A stretch of DNA of 64,000 bases from Metallyticus violacea (taxonomy: Eukaryota > Arthropoda > Insecta > Mantodea > Metallyticidae): assembly GCA_030762175.1 (NCBI GenBank), contig CM060833.1, positions 67,295,001 through 67,359,000 on the forward strand. The letters run 5' to 3'. The number at the start of each line of letters is the position of its first letter. Position 1 is the stretch's first letter. Positions 11,326-22,620 of the stretch are shown one piece after another. Below the pieces are notes generated by a model. It was not told the DNA's origin. It ran no database searches and saw only the letters and a list, made by a program, of their open reading frames with translations. A program made the translations under genes and the position numbers.

Positions 11326-11690
11326 ATGGAGCGTTGCAAGTATTCTATTCCCCAAAGAGTGTTCGTGTATGATTCATACGTGCATATAGAATCAGAGCGT
11401 GCTGTAAGGAGATTATTTTAAGAGGAATTTCCTGATATTCACGTTCCTAATCGGAGTTCAATTCATCGATTAGTAAAGAAATTTTGTGAAACGGGAAGTG
11501 TCCTTAATCTCTGGGAGGCATTAAAAGAGAAATCCACACACTTTAGATGAACTTAAAGCTAACATTCGTCAAGAAATTGCTGCCATTTCCCAAAGAGAAC
11601 TGCAAAGTTAATGAGCAATTTTCTAAGCGGGTATCAGAAATGCTCGAACAACGAAAGGACGCAGTTCCAGCATCTCCTTAATATATGCGA
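11326..11690 (+). pseudogene. internally deleted DUF4817-type transposase relic
   Basis: From the ATG at 11326 the frame reads MERCKYSIPQRVFVYDSY. It continues after one stop (TAA) with VPNRSSIHRLVKKFCETGSV, the N-terminal helix-turn-helix typical of DUF4817/mariner-like insect transposases (usual form: N-A-P-S-x-x-T-I-x-R-L-V-x-K-F-x-E-T-G-S-V). It then jumps, with a frameshift, directly to NPHTLDELKANIRQEIAAIS and, shifted again, VMSNFLSGYQKCSNNE with TQFQHLL, which is the extreme C-terminus of the same family. The whole catalytic core (about 200 codons in intact relatives) is missing. It is therefore a deletion derivative, later decayed by a stop and two frameshifts. I could not identify its terminal inverted repeats. 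Confidence 0.7.
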
Positions 11691-12147
11691 GTAATTTGCT
11701 TTTATTTTTAAATGTTCACGTTATGCATGTTAGTATAATTTTGACAAACTGCACATATTTATTGCGGACTTCCTGTCACCCATACCGCCGACACAGCAGC
11801 CAGCCTCTCCGATCGGCCGCACGCCATGATACCGGTTGCGTGAAGAAAATCGTTCACCCGTATAATTCTCACATATATAATAGATTAATATTTCACATTT
11901 GCTATCTTCACGACAATGCTTTGTTAAATATAAAATATATGCATCGTTATAAATACAATTTATACGCTGAATTAGTTTATTCTTTTATTTTAAAACAATA
12001 TACATCAAATTAAGCCCAAGGGCTTTTTTTAAAGTTAGGTTTTCAAGTATACCCTACTCTAAATGATCCAATTTCTCTAGTTTTCGGAAACTGTTATTCT
12101 TATTTTATTTAAATGGTATATACCGAATTTTGTTATAAAGAAATAAT

Positions 12148-12946
12148 TATGAGGTGCATTCAGGTTATATTTCCGATTTTTTTTTCCTCAGGTCTGGAAA
12201 CGGAAACATGCCGTTTGTTTTAAAATACGCGATCACTCATCAATGCGTAACAGAGATGGCAGCACTGCATGGCATATTAGTGGCAGCGTCGAAAGTGAGG
12301 ACTGTTTTCATTACAAGAACAACATGTAATCATTCGTTTTCTCCATTTGTGTGATTTGAGACCTATTGAAATTCATCTCTAATTGAGTGAGACGTGTGGT
12401 GATGGTGTCATGGATGTGTCCAGTGTGCGTTCGTGGATGCGACAGTTCAAGGAAGGCAGATGTGAAAACAAGCCAAGACTATCAACCCGGTCTGACTTGA
12501 TCGAGCGAGTGGAGTGGAGGATTGTCGAATGAATATGGAACACATCGCATCCAAAGTTGGCATTTCCATGGGATCTGTGCACACAATTCTGCATGAAGAC
12601 TTGAAAATACGAAAAGTGTCCTCCTGGTGGGTGCCACGAATGCTGACAGAAGACCACGTTCTTTTCATCGACTGTGACAATGGATGAGACGTGGATGCTG
12701 TTTTTAATCTCTCCGTGGTCGCACATTCACTAGCCGTGCCGCTATTACATCAGCGAATTGCTAGTGGTCAAAACAGACTCCTACAGAAGCTTTCGCAGCG
12801 ACCATGGAATCCTGGCGTCAACGTTGTGAAAAATGTGTAGGGCTGCAGGGAGATTATGTCGAGATGTGATACAAACTTCATACTTTTCCTGTGATTAGTT
12901 AATGAGGAAAAGAATCGGAGATGTTGTAACTTGAATGCACCTCGTA
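12148..12946 (+). mobile_element. mariner element with TIRs and TA duplication
   Basis: The left terminal inverted repeat gaggtgcattcaggtta (12151-12167) pairs with the right end taacttgaatgcacctc (12927-12943) with one mismatch over 17 bp. TA dinucleotides flank both sides (12148-12149 and 12945-12946), as expected for Tc1/mariner target duplication. Total length is about 795 bp, against about 1.3 kb for an intact mariner, so roughly 500 bp has been lost internally. It sits inside one unit of the tandem array. Confidence 0.85.
12230..12865 (+). pseudogene. mariner transposase relic
   Basis: Segments follow mariner order. VMDVSSVRSWMRQFKEGRCE is the second helix-turn-helix region. MEHIASKVGISMGSVHTILH with LKIRKVSSWWVPRMLTEDHV is the linker, normally I-A-x-x-x-G-I-S-x-G-S-V-x-x-I-L and R-x-V-P-R-x-L. 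TVTMDETW near 12668 contains the first catalytic Asp of the DDE/D triad. TMESWRQRCEKCVGLQGDYV near 12802 is the C-terminus. Between DETW and the C-terminus the second and third catalytic Asp blocks are deleted. Several frameshifts and a stop (after RIVE) complete the decay. Minus-strand frames of 115 and 77 codons here are antisense shadows. Confidence 0.8.
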
Positions 12947-13530
12947 TTGGTGCCGCTAGAGTGATTTTTAAATTCTGAGTTTCAGGTGAACCCCCCAGTC
13001 CTAACGGCCCTATTCCCCTAATTTTCAGAAATTATATTATTTATTTTATTTAAACGGTATAATATATACGGAGTTTCATTGTAAAAAAAAAAGTAAGCAT
13101 TAATGCGGCTAGAGCGATTTTTAAGTTTTGGGTTTCAGGTAAACTCTCCTCCTAATAATTCGATTTGACTGATTTTCAACAACTCGTTTTATATATCAAC
13201 ATATACCGAATTTCCTTTAAAACATTTAAAATTGCGGCCGCTAGAGCGATTTTTAAATTTCGTTTAGTAGCCTGGTTGCCATACTTTTCGAAAACTACTT
13301 TGTCAATTTATTTTACAGAAATTTACCGAATTTCTTTGAGAAAAAACAAAATTGAGGTTGCTAGAGCGATTTTTATTTTTTTTTTTAAAAATTCGCTTTA
13401 AGTTAACCGGCACCTCCAATGATCCAACTTTGCTGGTTAATGAACTCGACGAATCATTTGTTAATTGATGGTTATATGCCAAGTTTCATTGAGAAAAAAA
13501 AACAGAAATTACGCCGCTAAAGTGAGAACC

Positions 13531-15414
13531 TGTATATAAACTACTACATATGATGATGCAGATTTGGATAGATCATTAAAAATATTTCCTTGAGTAAAAC
13601 CGCAATAGTTTACATTCCTTCGGAATTCGCTAAAAAAATAAAATGGATGTTTTACGAGACAAATCGCAATAGCTTACTTCCTTCGGAATTCGATACGTTT
13701 AGTTATATTATTTTAATTAATTGTGGATTAGTGCAATTGAGTGCTTTATTTACCAATATTTGCCCATCATAATGGTATTACTTGCTGCTTTACTTATCGA
13801 CTCACGATTATTTGTATGTTTTCGTGCAAAATATATTTGAATGACAAAATCTAACTTTTTAACTGTTTTCTGTTAAAGCTATGAGACTGCCTTATATATT
13901 TTCCAGTGAACTTTTAATTTATTTTAGCAATTTTTTCTTGGTGTTCACATAGCTTTTAACCCACGGTTACCTTCGTTTCAATATAATTAACTGGGAATTT
14001 GGTACTAACATATGGTGCATACTGCCATAACCTAAAAGGTATAATCCAAAGTAAATGCTAATTAAATTTGGCACCGCTGCCTATAAACAATTTATAGTAG
14101 TATATTGACATTTTAGTAATATCAAAATACCTTTGCAGAAAGACAAAAGCAATGATTATTCAACATTTGGAGGAAAATTGATTCAATTACTTCTAACAGC
14201 ATAAAAATGTGTACACTTACCAATAAACATGAACAATTTATGGCAGAAATGAGAAAATATGCAATAATATCTTCCCGTTGTCTATATTTACCAAGTAACG
14301 AGGCAAATGTTTACAATAACCAGTAATTGTGATAATGTACTATATTTCCCACTGTAACCATAATATGTATATAAGCTAATATATTATTTTGTTGTATATT
14401 ATGTATTTTATATCATCTGAAGGATACTGTTCTATTGCTTGTTTTAAGAATCATGTGTTACTGCAGCAACAAAATACATATTCATTGTTTAGTTTAATTT
14501 GTTCTTGTGTTATGAAAACAGCTTTATTGTTAAAATCATCTGGAACAGAATGCCTTTAAAAAAAAGCTAGAGTACTCTGTATTGGAGACAGTTGTGCGTA
14601 AATATGTCTCTAATGTCTCATTTTTGAATGAGAAATGTTTCTTGCCAGGAACAGATAAATGTATTTTTGCTAGGGTAGTAAAGCAGCTGGGATATTGCTA
14701 TGGTAACCATCTTGCTATTCGTTCCTTATACGCCTGATTGTAAACGTTTTCTTTTCACTCAACTTAACTCGCAATTTTTTCCAATTTAACTTGTCGTCTA
14801 CTGATAGTTGCTCATTTGAGATCGTAGCTCGGGTTTGTTAAACACCGTTCTATAGTTTCGCATTCTTGAGTTACAAAGCTTCGGCTGCCACCGACCCGCA
14901 ATTGTTCCTCGCTAAGCTCCAACTCAAAATTACATTGTACACATAAATCCTTCATCTGTCGATCGCCATTTGTTTTATTAGAATATGTTTTATGGTTTAG
15001 AAACTATAGGCGCGACAAAACTGGCCAAAAGAGTGTCGCTCGGCTTTCTGGGGTAGCACTTTAATATTAGATCGAACTTAGACGTTTTCATGTCAAAATG
15101 TTATAGATTACGCCATAACTCGCACAAAATATACTCTGTTTATTTGCATCCGAGAGTTTTCGTAGCATTTATTATTATTTTTTTTCCATTTAATTACAAA
15201 GGATATTATGCATTAAGTTTTGAAATATCCTATATACAAGAGCATCATTTCACTGAAATATATTACAAATCGTTACTGAAGAAGTTCGAAATTTAGCAAG
15301 AACGAGGGTATAGCTTTATGGTATAGTATATAAAGTGCACAGATCTATAACTATTTCATGATTTACCGCATTCTACGGTAAAAATCCTAGAATTTCCCTA
15401 ATAATGTTCTGAAA
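13531..15414. other. AT-rich noncoding with a 64-bp-spaced direct repeat
   Basis: A 28-bp motif (cgcaatagtttacattcctt continuing cggaattcg) occurs at 13601-13629 and again, with a few substitutions, at 13665-13691. Nothing else is recognisable. A poly-T stretch and chance frames occur near 15180. Confidence 0.55.
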
Positions 15415-15654
15415 TGACTAGTGATCTCTAGCTCTACAACTGGGATTCCGGGTTCGATTTCCAGAGATACCGTGGGAAAGTTCCCCATGGCGCCCATGAT
15501 CTGGTTAGATTAGGACTCGCTCCTAGCGCACCATAATCACCATCATCCTAATTGAGCCGAAGTGTCTGCGCCTTATGGGCAACCCGGTTTCAGAAAATAG
15601 CTATAATATCGCCACTTTGGGAAGGGGAGAAGAGAATGCCCAAGCTCAAGGGAA
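15415..15654 (+). repeat. tRNA-derived SINE, family D
   Basis: A B-box-like segment gggttcgatttccag sits about 45 bp from a weak A-box region (tctctagctctacaac). It is followed by a GC-richer body (gcgcaccataatcaccatc, gaagtgtctgcgccttatgg, cgccactttgggaagg) typical of a SINE rather than the surrounding DNA. Only this copy is in the window, so the boundaries are approximate. A tiny SINE-B tail insertion abuts its 3' end. Confidence 0.55.
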
Positions 15655-15702
15655 TAAATGAATGAATGGTTTTTAACGCCCGTTTTTGCAAGCTCAAGGG
15701 AA
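15641..15702 (-). repeat. 34-bp SINE-B tail insertion with 14-bp duplication
   Basis: The sequence caagctcaagggaa is perfectly duplicated at 15641-15654 and 15689-15702. Between the copies lies a 34-bp insert whose end, taacgcccgttttt, is the reverse-oriented extreme 3' end of SINE-B and whose beginning, taaatgaatgaatgg, is a CATT-type tail on the minus strand. Only about 20 bp of SINE body is present. Confidence 0.75.
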
Positions 15703-17094
15703 CAAGGCAGGCATTGGAAAAGCGTAATGCTCTAAAATTACGCATACGCATCGCCTGCTTGTTGTAATATTCTAATTTAAATTAAACAAATATTAAATGT
15801 GTCATAAGTGAGAGAACTTTTTTTTTTCATATATGAAATAATGGTAAAGTTTTAACTCAAATCACAGAAACTTTCGCCCAATTGAAGCCTGCATAAAGAT
15901 TTTTCCAGAACTCATTTTGCATATTATGCTATTCGATAAATACTAAATATTTGTTTCAGTGAACATAAACATTTATTTTGCCTATTTCACTCTATTATTA
16001 ATATTCTGGGAAAATTCTTTTAATAGAAAAACTATATTCTCAAAATCGTAAGGTACCCAGAGGATTTGATAAAGAAAGAGGAAAAAAATAATATTTTTGC
16101 AAAAAAATAACGTACTCTGAAGTCATCTTGCAAAAACGTTCTTCGAAATCTAAAACATCTAACACTGTCGAGGGAATGTACAGGTACTTTACCAGTGATT
16201 TAAGAATTAAACAGGAGCATAACTTTAACATCAGACAAAACTGTAATTCGCAGCCTCAGCATGTCATCAAACAAAGAATTTTATTAGAAATTTGCTTATA
16301 AGTACGAAATATTAATGTAACAATTATATTTTATTTGAATCTTTTCTTAGAAAACATCTTCGCAACAAAACAAACTATTCTGTTAAAAGCTTTAAATTAG
16401 CAACGATCTTATAAAATAGTAAAGTGTAATTAAATATTGCAATTTGTGGTAATAATAGTATATACTATAGTTACTATAACTGTAGTATGTAACTAGTATA
16501 ATATTCACTAATTGTGTTGACACAGGTAGTAACATCTGGGGCTCGTATTCGGAATGTACTAGGTCGACTATTCTAGCTGAAGTTTTCCGCCGTTCCTTGG
16601 TTCATTTTAAGAAAGCACAACGTCGGGTTAGTGTTTATCACTGATTCACCTACTATATTATCATTCATCTTCATTTATATATGTGTGTATATCTAAGTCA
16701 TCTTTGTTTGTAATGTCATCGAGGCGGCCCTGACTCAGGTTTAGGGAGCTTCCTAGCGTGCATCCAGAGTAAATAACTCCCCGACAGGTGACTGACCCGG
16801 GTATTGGATGTAAATCTTTCAAACGGAGAAGGGTAAATAGAAAAAAGTATTTTCACCCACTTTTATCTGGTGATAATTGTGTGCATTTTAGAACGCTAAC
16901 TAAACTAAACTAAATTAAGCTTAATGTAGAAGTTTCATATATAAGAAACATGTAAACTTTTGGAAATTGTTCTAAGCTTCTGCAAAGATTTTCTCAAAAT
17001 CTTGTAAATATGCGTATTCATGTTTGATTTATGTTATTAATGGATAATGGATGTAAAATATTCATTACAAAATACTAAAAAATAAAATATTTAT
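15703..17094. other. AT-rich noncoding; possible old repeat near 16.7 kb
   Basis: A GC-richer patch at about 16710-16860 (ggcggccctgactcagg, ctccccgacaggtgactg) could be an unclassified SINE or old repeat. I could not define its boxes or ends. The remainder is featureless. Confidence 0.4.
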
Positions 17095-17164
17095 TTATCT
17101 ATTAGTTTGATTTATTTACGGACGCTCTTTAACATCTCAAGTCATCAGCGTTTTATCTACTAGT
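17095..17164 (-). repeat. 46-bp SINE-A 3' stub with target-site duplication
   Basis: The insert at 17107-17152 carries only the 3' end of SINE-A in reverse (tttacggacgctctttaaca ... catcagcg). It is flanked by ttatctattagt (17095-17106) and ttatctactagt (17153-17164), 11 of 12 identical. This is a 5'-truncated retroposition event. Confidence 0.75.
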
Positions 17165-18337
17165 CATTTGCTTTTATGCTACTGTCGTTAACTTTACGAT
17201 CTATAATAATAATTACGAGAATGTAATGGATTTTGATTTAAAATCTTGTGGATAATGAAAACGCTCCTGATAAAAACAAAGAGAGCAGCCGTTACCACTT
17301 TGCTTTTCATAAATGGTACCAGAGCTCATAAGGCTCAAAAGTTTGTCTTTTATTATCAAGCTACTAGATATATACATGTATTTTGTTAATGTGACGTTAC
17401 CACCACCACAATTTTAAAAATGATTTGTTTTATTTTTAACTTTATTGATTTGTTTATTTTTTAATTTTCTAAGAGAATACTACACTTGAATAAAAAATAA
17501 AATATATGTTATCGCAGCAACTTAAGTTTAATGCATTTGGTCATGCTCTATGACCAGCGTCCACTGAAAGAATAAAATACATCAGCGTGAGAGATTTATA
17601 CTGAAGAAAAACACCTCAACTCTCTCATGAACATAACACAAAATTCCTAATATTTTGAAATAATTACAGTGATGGAGTTGAGAATGAAAGTTTTTAAAAA
17701 GCAAGTGACTGTTAACCTCAAACCTTCATTATAAACAAAACGGAGTAATTTTCTTGCGAAACATTGTTTTATAAATGGTTACCTAACACTCTTGGAGATA
17801 ACATTTTTAGCATACTCTGAATTGGAATTTTTCCTGAAAGCATGCCAAATAAAAAGTTCAGTTTATAAAACAAGTATCGTTTATTAACGAGGCATCTATT
17901 TTTTAGCGTTACTTCATTATTATATAATAATATAAGTGTGAAAAATAACACACTAAATGGATTACTATATGAATGAGGCTAGTCAAACCTTACTCAGATA
18001 TAACAATTTTGAATTCGCTTCGTCACAGTTTTTAAGGGGAGTCTTTTTAACTTTCTAAATCGTACTGTAAACTAAGATTCTCACAATTCAAAAACAAAAG
18101 TACGATCAAAAGAGTGGAAATGCCATACTCAGGTTATCCACAACCAAAAAAAATGTCGTGTACAAAAACTTGCAGGAAATTTTGCATCGGTTTTTTAATA
18201 GAGACTACTAATTAATTATAGATACTTAATATAAGTTTAATTATGATTAGAGTGCTTTATTCTTCATTATTAACTGATTCGAAAGAAAAATATGTAGATA
18301 TGTGATTGTAAAACTTTTAAGGTCTTCGGACTAAGAC
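17165..18337. other. AT-rich noncoding, nothing recognised
   Basis: No element or coding relic was seen. Confidence 0.5.

Positions 18338-18382
<45 letters not shown>
18338..18382. repeat. (AAT)n microsatellite
   Basis: Fifteen pure AAT units. Confidence 0.95.
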
Positions 18383-18555
18383 CTGGACCTTTGTGAATGT
18401 TATACTTAATGACTAAAGTTATAAGATGGTTATATTCAAATTATGGATTTTATTTTCTAGTAACTTTCAAGTTCGCATGTTAATGCTTCAGTGGGTAATT
18501 GGTACATTTAATTTTTGCAGTTATGTTTTATTTCTAATAAAATAGTTTCCTTGTT

Positions 18556-18828
18556 AGTGCGGCGCCGTGACCGAATGGTTAGATTACTCGTCGAGGCGGT
18601 CCGAGTTCGATCCCAGCGGTTATAAGTGGGATTTGTAGCCCACAAAGCAACGCCTGAGCAGGTTTTCTCCGGGTACTCGGGCTTCCCCTGGCATTACTTC
18701 ATCTCATCCCCATCTTCACCTTCATCTTCAATCGTAGTTTGCCGATTTACTGGGTGCGCCAGCGCCAAAGGGACTATGCCACTGCCATCTGCCGCCCACG
18801 TTCAATACCCTGATCGGTAAGCGAATTG
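18556..18828 (+). repeat. tRNA-derived SINE, family E
   Basis: The head gcggcgccgtgaccgaatgg with cgaggcggtccgagttcgat resembles a Ser/Leu-type tRNA in its A and B boxes, but the acceptor stem does not close as in a functional tRNA. The body has ggttttctccgggtactcgg and cttcccctggcattacttc, motifs I know from arthropod SINEs. The 64-codon frame at 18626-18820 lies within it and is not a gene. No clear target-site duplication was seen. Confidence 0.65.
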
Positions 18829-20052
18829 ACATTGTCTACAAGTTCAGAAACAAATGCTAATGCTTCCAAACTTGCCTTCTAATGCCAATCCTCTCAACAT
18901 GTAGATATGTTTTACTTGCAATTAGTGAGAGTTATTTACAAATTAAAGTATATGCACATATATTTAACAAAGTTTAAACGTGTGTCACCTAGCTAAAACA
19001 TTTTACGTCTTTTTGCATTGAGCACGAAATGTTGGTATTTGTTTCATACGTTCCTCATCGTTCATGAAGTATAAACACATTCTTCCTATGGCGTGTCTTT
19101 TCATACGAAAGCTTCTAGCACAATGTTCCCAGTGATATTTTTTTTTTCCTGTTTCTTTCATTTATCTTATTTTAATATGTCATTTCCATGTTTTGCTGTT
19201 CCTCATCTAAAACTACTCAGGACAAGTTCCAGGCTTTTAAAATGCACGTGCTGTTTGCTACACACATTCTTCAAAATAACACACCCATGCGCCTTTAAAA
19301 AGAAAAAAGGCCATCCAAACAAAGTGGAAATGCAAACATATTGCTTGCCCTTGCTTTCCCATGGGAGAATCGATCTTTCTGATGGCACGCCGCGCAACAA
19401 ATGCGTTGACAGTGATTTAAGATTCTTTTCTACAATGCAAAATAATGTTACTCTATCCAGAAAGGCTGGGGTAAAGATTTATGAAATAACGTGACATACT
19501 TAAAGTGAATCTGCATGGGAGCAATGGTAAAATTCTTATTTTTTTATTTTTCTTAATTTACACACAGCAGTTTCATTCTATATCAGAGTAGCTATATTTA
19601 TCTCTTATTTTATTATCTTCCTGTTTCGGAGAGGCGATGACATACGCTGATTGATGCGAACGGTTTTATTCCCAGGTGACAAAAAAGTAATACATTCATA
19701 AACTAATCCTATCTGAGAGATAATAAAATCCATTTTTGGAACATAACATTGGTAAACTGTAATTAAAAATAGAAAAAAGGGTAATATGACATGAACAAAG
19801 CAGGAACAATTTTGAGTGTAAAAATGTTATGGCAGTAGAAAAATATTAAAAATAAAATATCGTTATATTATTAAGGCAGCAAATATGAAAAGAGGAATTT
19901 AAGAAAGAACAAGAGAATGAATATAATGGAAAAGAACATGACTAATAATCACGATTGTGTTGATAACAGCACCAATATGAAAAAGTAGTTTGAAATTTTT
20001 TTTTCCTCCAACATGTTCTTTAAAAGAGCTATGAATAAAAATTAACTTTGCA
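18829..20052. other. noncoding; chance 133-codon frame
   Basis: The plus-strand frame at 19093-19494 is the longest open frame in the window. Its translation has no recognisable motifs, is rich in residues expected from the local T/C-rich composition, and has no supporting context. I do not call it a gene. Confidence 0.5.

Positions 20053-20106
<54 letters not shown>
20053..20106. repeat. (AAT)n microsatellite
   Basis: Eighteen pure AAT units. The minus-strand frame with a run of 19 leucines (19899-20117) is produced by this repeat. Confidence 0.95.
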
Positions 20107-21302
20107 CGAGTAACCATGTAATACCTGCTTTAAATATTAACAGACTTTGAAGGCCCTACCCTGTAAAACGTTGTCTAAAGACCTTATATTACCTGATTGC
20201 GCTCTATAAATGCCCAGTGGACATAAACATTATCTATGCTTCAAGATAACGGGTCAACTACAAGTTCCTCCGCACTCCGACCATGTGCACCGCACAGGAG
20301 AAAGTTGGACCTGACATTCCTTCTTTCGAAACCGGTTTTAGCAGGTAATCCGCTAAACATTGCTAAGGTTTGGAGAGTGTGTGCTTGCCTTGGTAGATAA
20401 GTGAACACAATAACTGTACACTCGGCCAGTGCTCCCAAATTTACTTCCCTAGTGATATCTCGGCTACTCAATGACTGCGGAGAGACTACACGCTTACGTT
20501 TTATTATTTAATTATATTGCAAAAAATAAAACTTCAATTGCTTGCAAATTTGTTTTAAACACTTTTCGAAATGTTAAAAAAAAACTTATAAAATGAGAAT
20601 TTTACATGTTAAATATTGAAATAAAAACAAAATATGCGATAATAAACACAAATATAGAAAAAGCAATGTTGGCTATATATTGTAGCCCTTTTTTCTTTTA
20701 TTATATGAAAAACATTAAAAATCTAAATTATATATGCTTTTATACATTATCAGTGGTGCTGCTGCAAAAAATATTTAAGCAATTTGCTTCACATTTGTTG
20801 AAGGTTATAGATTTTGAAAAAGCATATTTTTTAAATAAATAATAACTTAAAACCTATTTATCACATGGTTATAAAGCTGTGCAATATTACAATGCATTTT
20901 ATAAATAATGTAAAATATATAAAGTTCCCTTTTCAAATTTGGAGAAAACTAAAGCCAATTCCATTGCCTCTTTTAAACGTTAGATATGCTTTCTTTTAAA
21001 CTAAAAGTACTACAATTTTTTACAATCTTGATAAAATAAAGGTGGCTAAAATTGCGCACTAAAATTTTTGAGCATCACTTAATACGGGATGATTTGACAA
21101 TATAAATTGAAACATTGTAAAAAAAATGTACAGTACAGAACTTAAAACTTACATTAATTTAGGAAGCTTTTACGTTAAATTACTGTATTGCGTACTCTTT
21201 GCCTTCCTGTTCGGGTAATTGTACGCAAAGCACCCTGCACGGGCACATAAACAATGAAAATTTTGTTTATAAACTTTTAATCCATATAAAATTTTCCAAA
21301 TC
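20107..21302. other. noncoding; GC-richer block 20.15-20.49 kb
   Basis: About 340 bp near 20150-20490 is less AT-rich than its neighbours and may be an old repeat or decayed coding sequence. No motif was identified on either strand. The remainder is AT-rich and featureless. Confidence 0.4.
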
Positions 21303-21627
21303 ATCTGGAGATCCTGGGTTTGATTCCTAGTTATGTCGGGCTATTTCGGAGTTTTTCTTACCCTGAGAATGTGAATACTAGAAAGCATCATCCATATAAG
21401 GATAAGGACTCCGAGCTCATTTCCTCATCGTTAATGAATTTCATTCATTCATTCCTTTTTTTTTTTTTTTGAGTAGTGTTTAACGCCCGTTTTTACTACT
21501 GAGGCACCACAGGCGGTTCATTCATTCCTGTGGGCTATAGACCTACACGTACAGAATTCACCCTCACAATTTACAGATCTCCCGATAACACCAATGGAGT
21601 CAAAGCGACAATAAGTGAACATAAAAA
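21303..21627 (+). repeat. SINE-C copy, 5'-truncated, with nested stub
   Basis: It begins within the tRNA-like half (gatcctgggtttgattccta) and shares with the 43.8-kb copy the landmarks ttaccctgagaatgtgaat, the acctacacgtacag region, and the 3' end gagtcaaagcgacaataagt leading into cataaaaaacattc. It is split by a 60-bp SINE-B stub at 21457-21516. Confidence 0.7.
21444..21529 (-). repeat. 60-bp SINE-B 3' stub inside SINE-C
   Basis: The insert at 21457-21516 is a T-run followed by gagtagtgtttaacgcccgt and actactgaggcaccacagg, the reverse of the SINE-B 3' end. A perfect 13-bp duplication, ttcattcattcct, flanks it (21444-21456 and 21517-21529). Confidence 0.8.
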
Positions 21628-22489
21628 ACATTCTTAAATGCATTACAACAAAACTTTTTCTTACAACATCAAGAATATAATTAATTGGACATAGAATATT
21701 ATAATTACAAAAATTACAGTTCTTTAAGTTTGATAATAATCAAGAATTTACGATGTAATTTAATTATGAAAAGCTAACAATAGCAGCACTAGAACCTTCA
21801 CAATATGAGTATGTTGAACTCAGTGCAATGTTGCCAGATTGTTCCTGGAGTCTTTTCTGTGTAGTAGGTTGACGAAATTTTCTGTTTGGCTGGTGGCTAT
21901 TTTTCTGGTGCATTTAAAGTTATTTGGGGATTTTTCCTGACTTCTTTGAAAAAGTAGTTCAAAATTATTAATTTAAGAACTATCACAAAGCTACATATCT
22001 TGGACCATAGAGCTTGAAATATCACTGTCTGTTAAACTTATGAAGCAACCATGCGGTTTCCTGAGCATCTCGTAGTTCTGGGAATGACAGTATGAATATT
22101 TTACATAAGATTGTATAGCGTATTTCTCCCTGACAGGCATATGGAGATTCACATTCTGCTTTTCCTCCCCATACGGTCTCTCATTGATCACTGCAACAAA
22201 GTTAAAAAAATGTTGTTTCATACATGGAGTTGATGATTTAAGAGTTAAATTTTTAATAAATGAATGGTTTTAGCACTTAATATGGTTTAAATCAATAAAG
22301 TGACATTGTATATTCTTGTCAGTGGTCACCCCTTCCAAGTTCTAACAGGAATCATTGGAATTTAGTTACAGATGTCAGAAGAATGGGTTCTAGTCACTTT
22401 AAGGACTGTCTAGTGTGATATTAAGGTATTACTTGGACGTGAAACGATTATCTTTTTAAGGTATCTTTATCATGCCGTAAATCTTTAAC
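21628..22489. other. noncoding, nothing recognised
   Basis: The minus-strand frame at 21991-22221 has no recognisable motif. No repeat boundary was seen. Confidence 0.45.
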
Positions 22490-22620
22490 ATGGGAGATGC
22501 GCGGATTTTAAGTCCCTTCCAGAATGACGCTCGGAAAAAACTAACGACCTCACCCGGATTTGAAACCTCAAACCTTTCTTCCAGAGGATAGTGTGTTGCC
22601 CTAGACCCCCGAGGTCATTA
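22490..22620 (-). repeat. tRNA-derived SINE fragment, family F
   Basis: On the minus strand, tgacctcgggggtctagggc followed by tttgaggtttcaaatccggg has tRNA-like A and B boxes at about 45-bp spacing. It is followed by gtcgttagttttttccgagc and a short body. Only one copy was seen. It could be a decayed member of another family here. Confidence 0.45.

Larger units (their letters stand above)
12013..13530. repeat. tandem array of 120-155 bp units
   Basis: A unit containing the landmark gctagagcgatttttaa and, about 100 bp later, ataccgaatttc followed by an A-run recurs about five times. The landmark starts near 12020 (degenerate), 12955, 13108, 13240, 13360 and 13515 (gctaaagtgag). Spacings are 153, 132, 120 and 155 bp, and about 138 bp across the mariner once that is removed. 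Units are diverged with many indels, so this is an old minisatellite-like or satellite fragment. Short plus-strand open frames (13165-13401) read across units and explain repeated IYRISxxKxKI peptides. They are not coding. Confidence 0.7.

Noticed and set aside
18556..18630. Possible tRNA-Ser or tRNA-Leu gene
   Set aside because: The tRNA-like part runs into a SINE body and the acceptor arms do not pair convincingly.
19093..19494. 133-codon plus-strand open frame
   Set aside because: No recognisable motif, no context, and composition-driven residues. An overlapping minus frame of 65 codons is also open, as expected by chance.
19899..20117. Frame encoding a long leucine run
   Set aside because: It is a translation of the AAT microsatellite.
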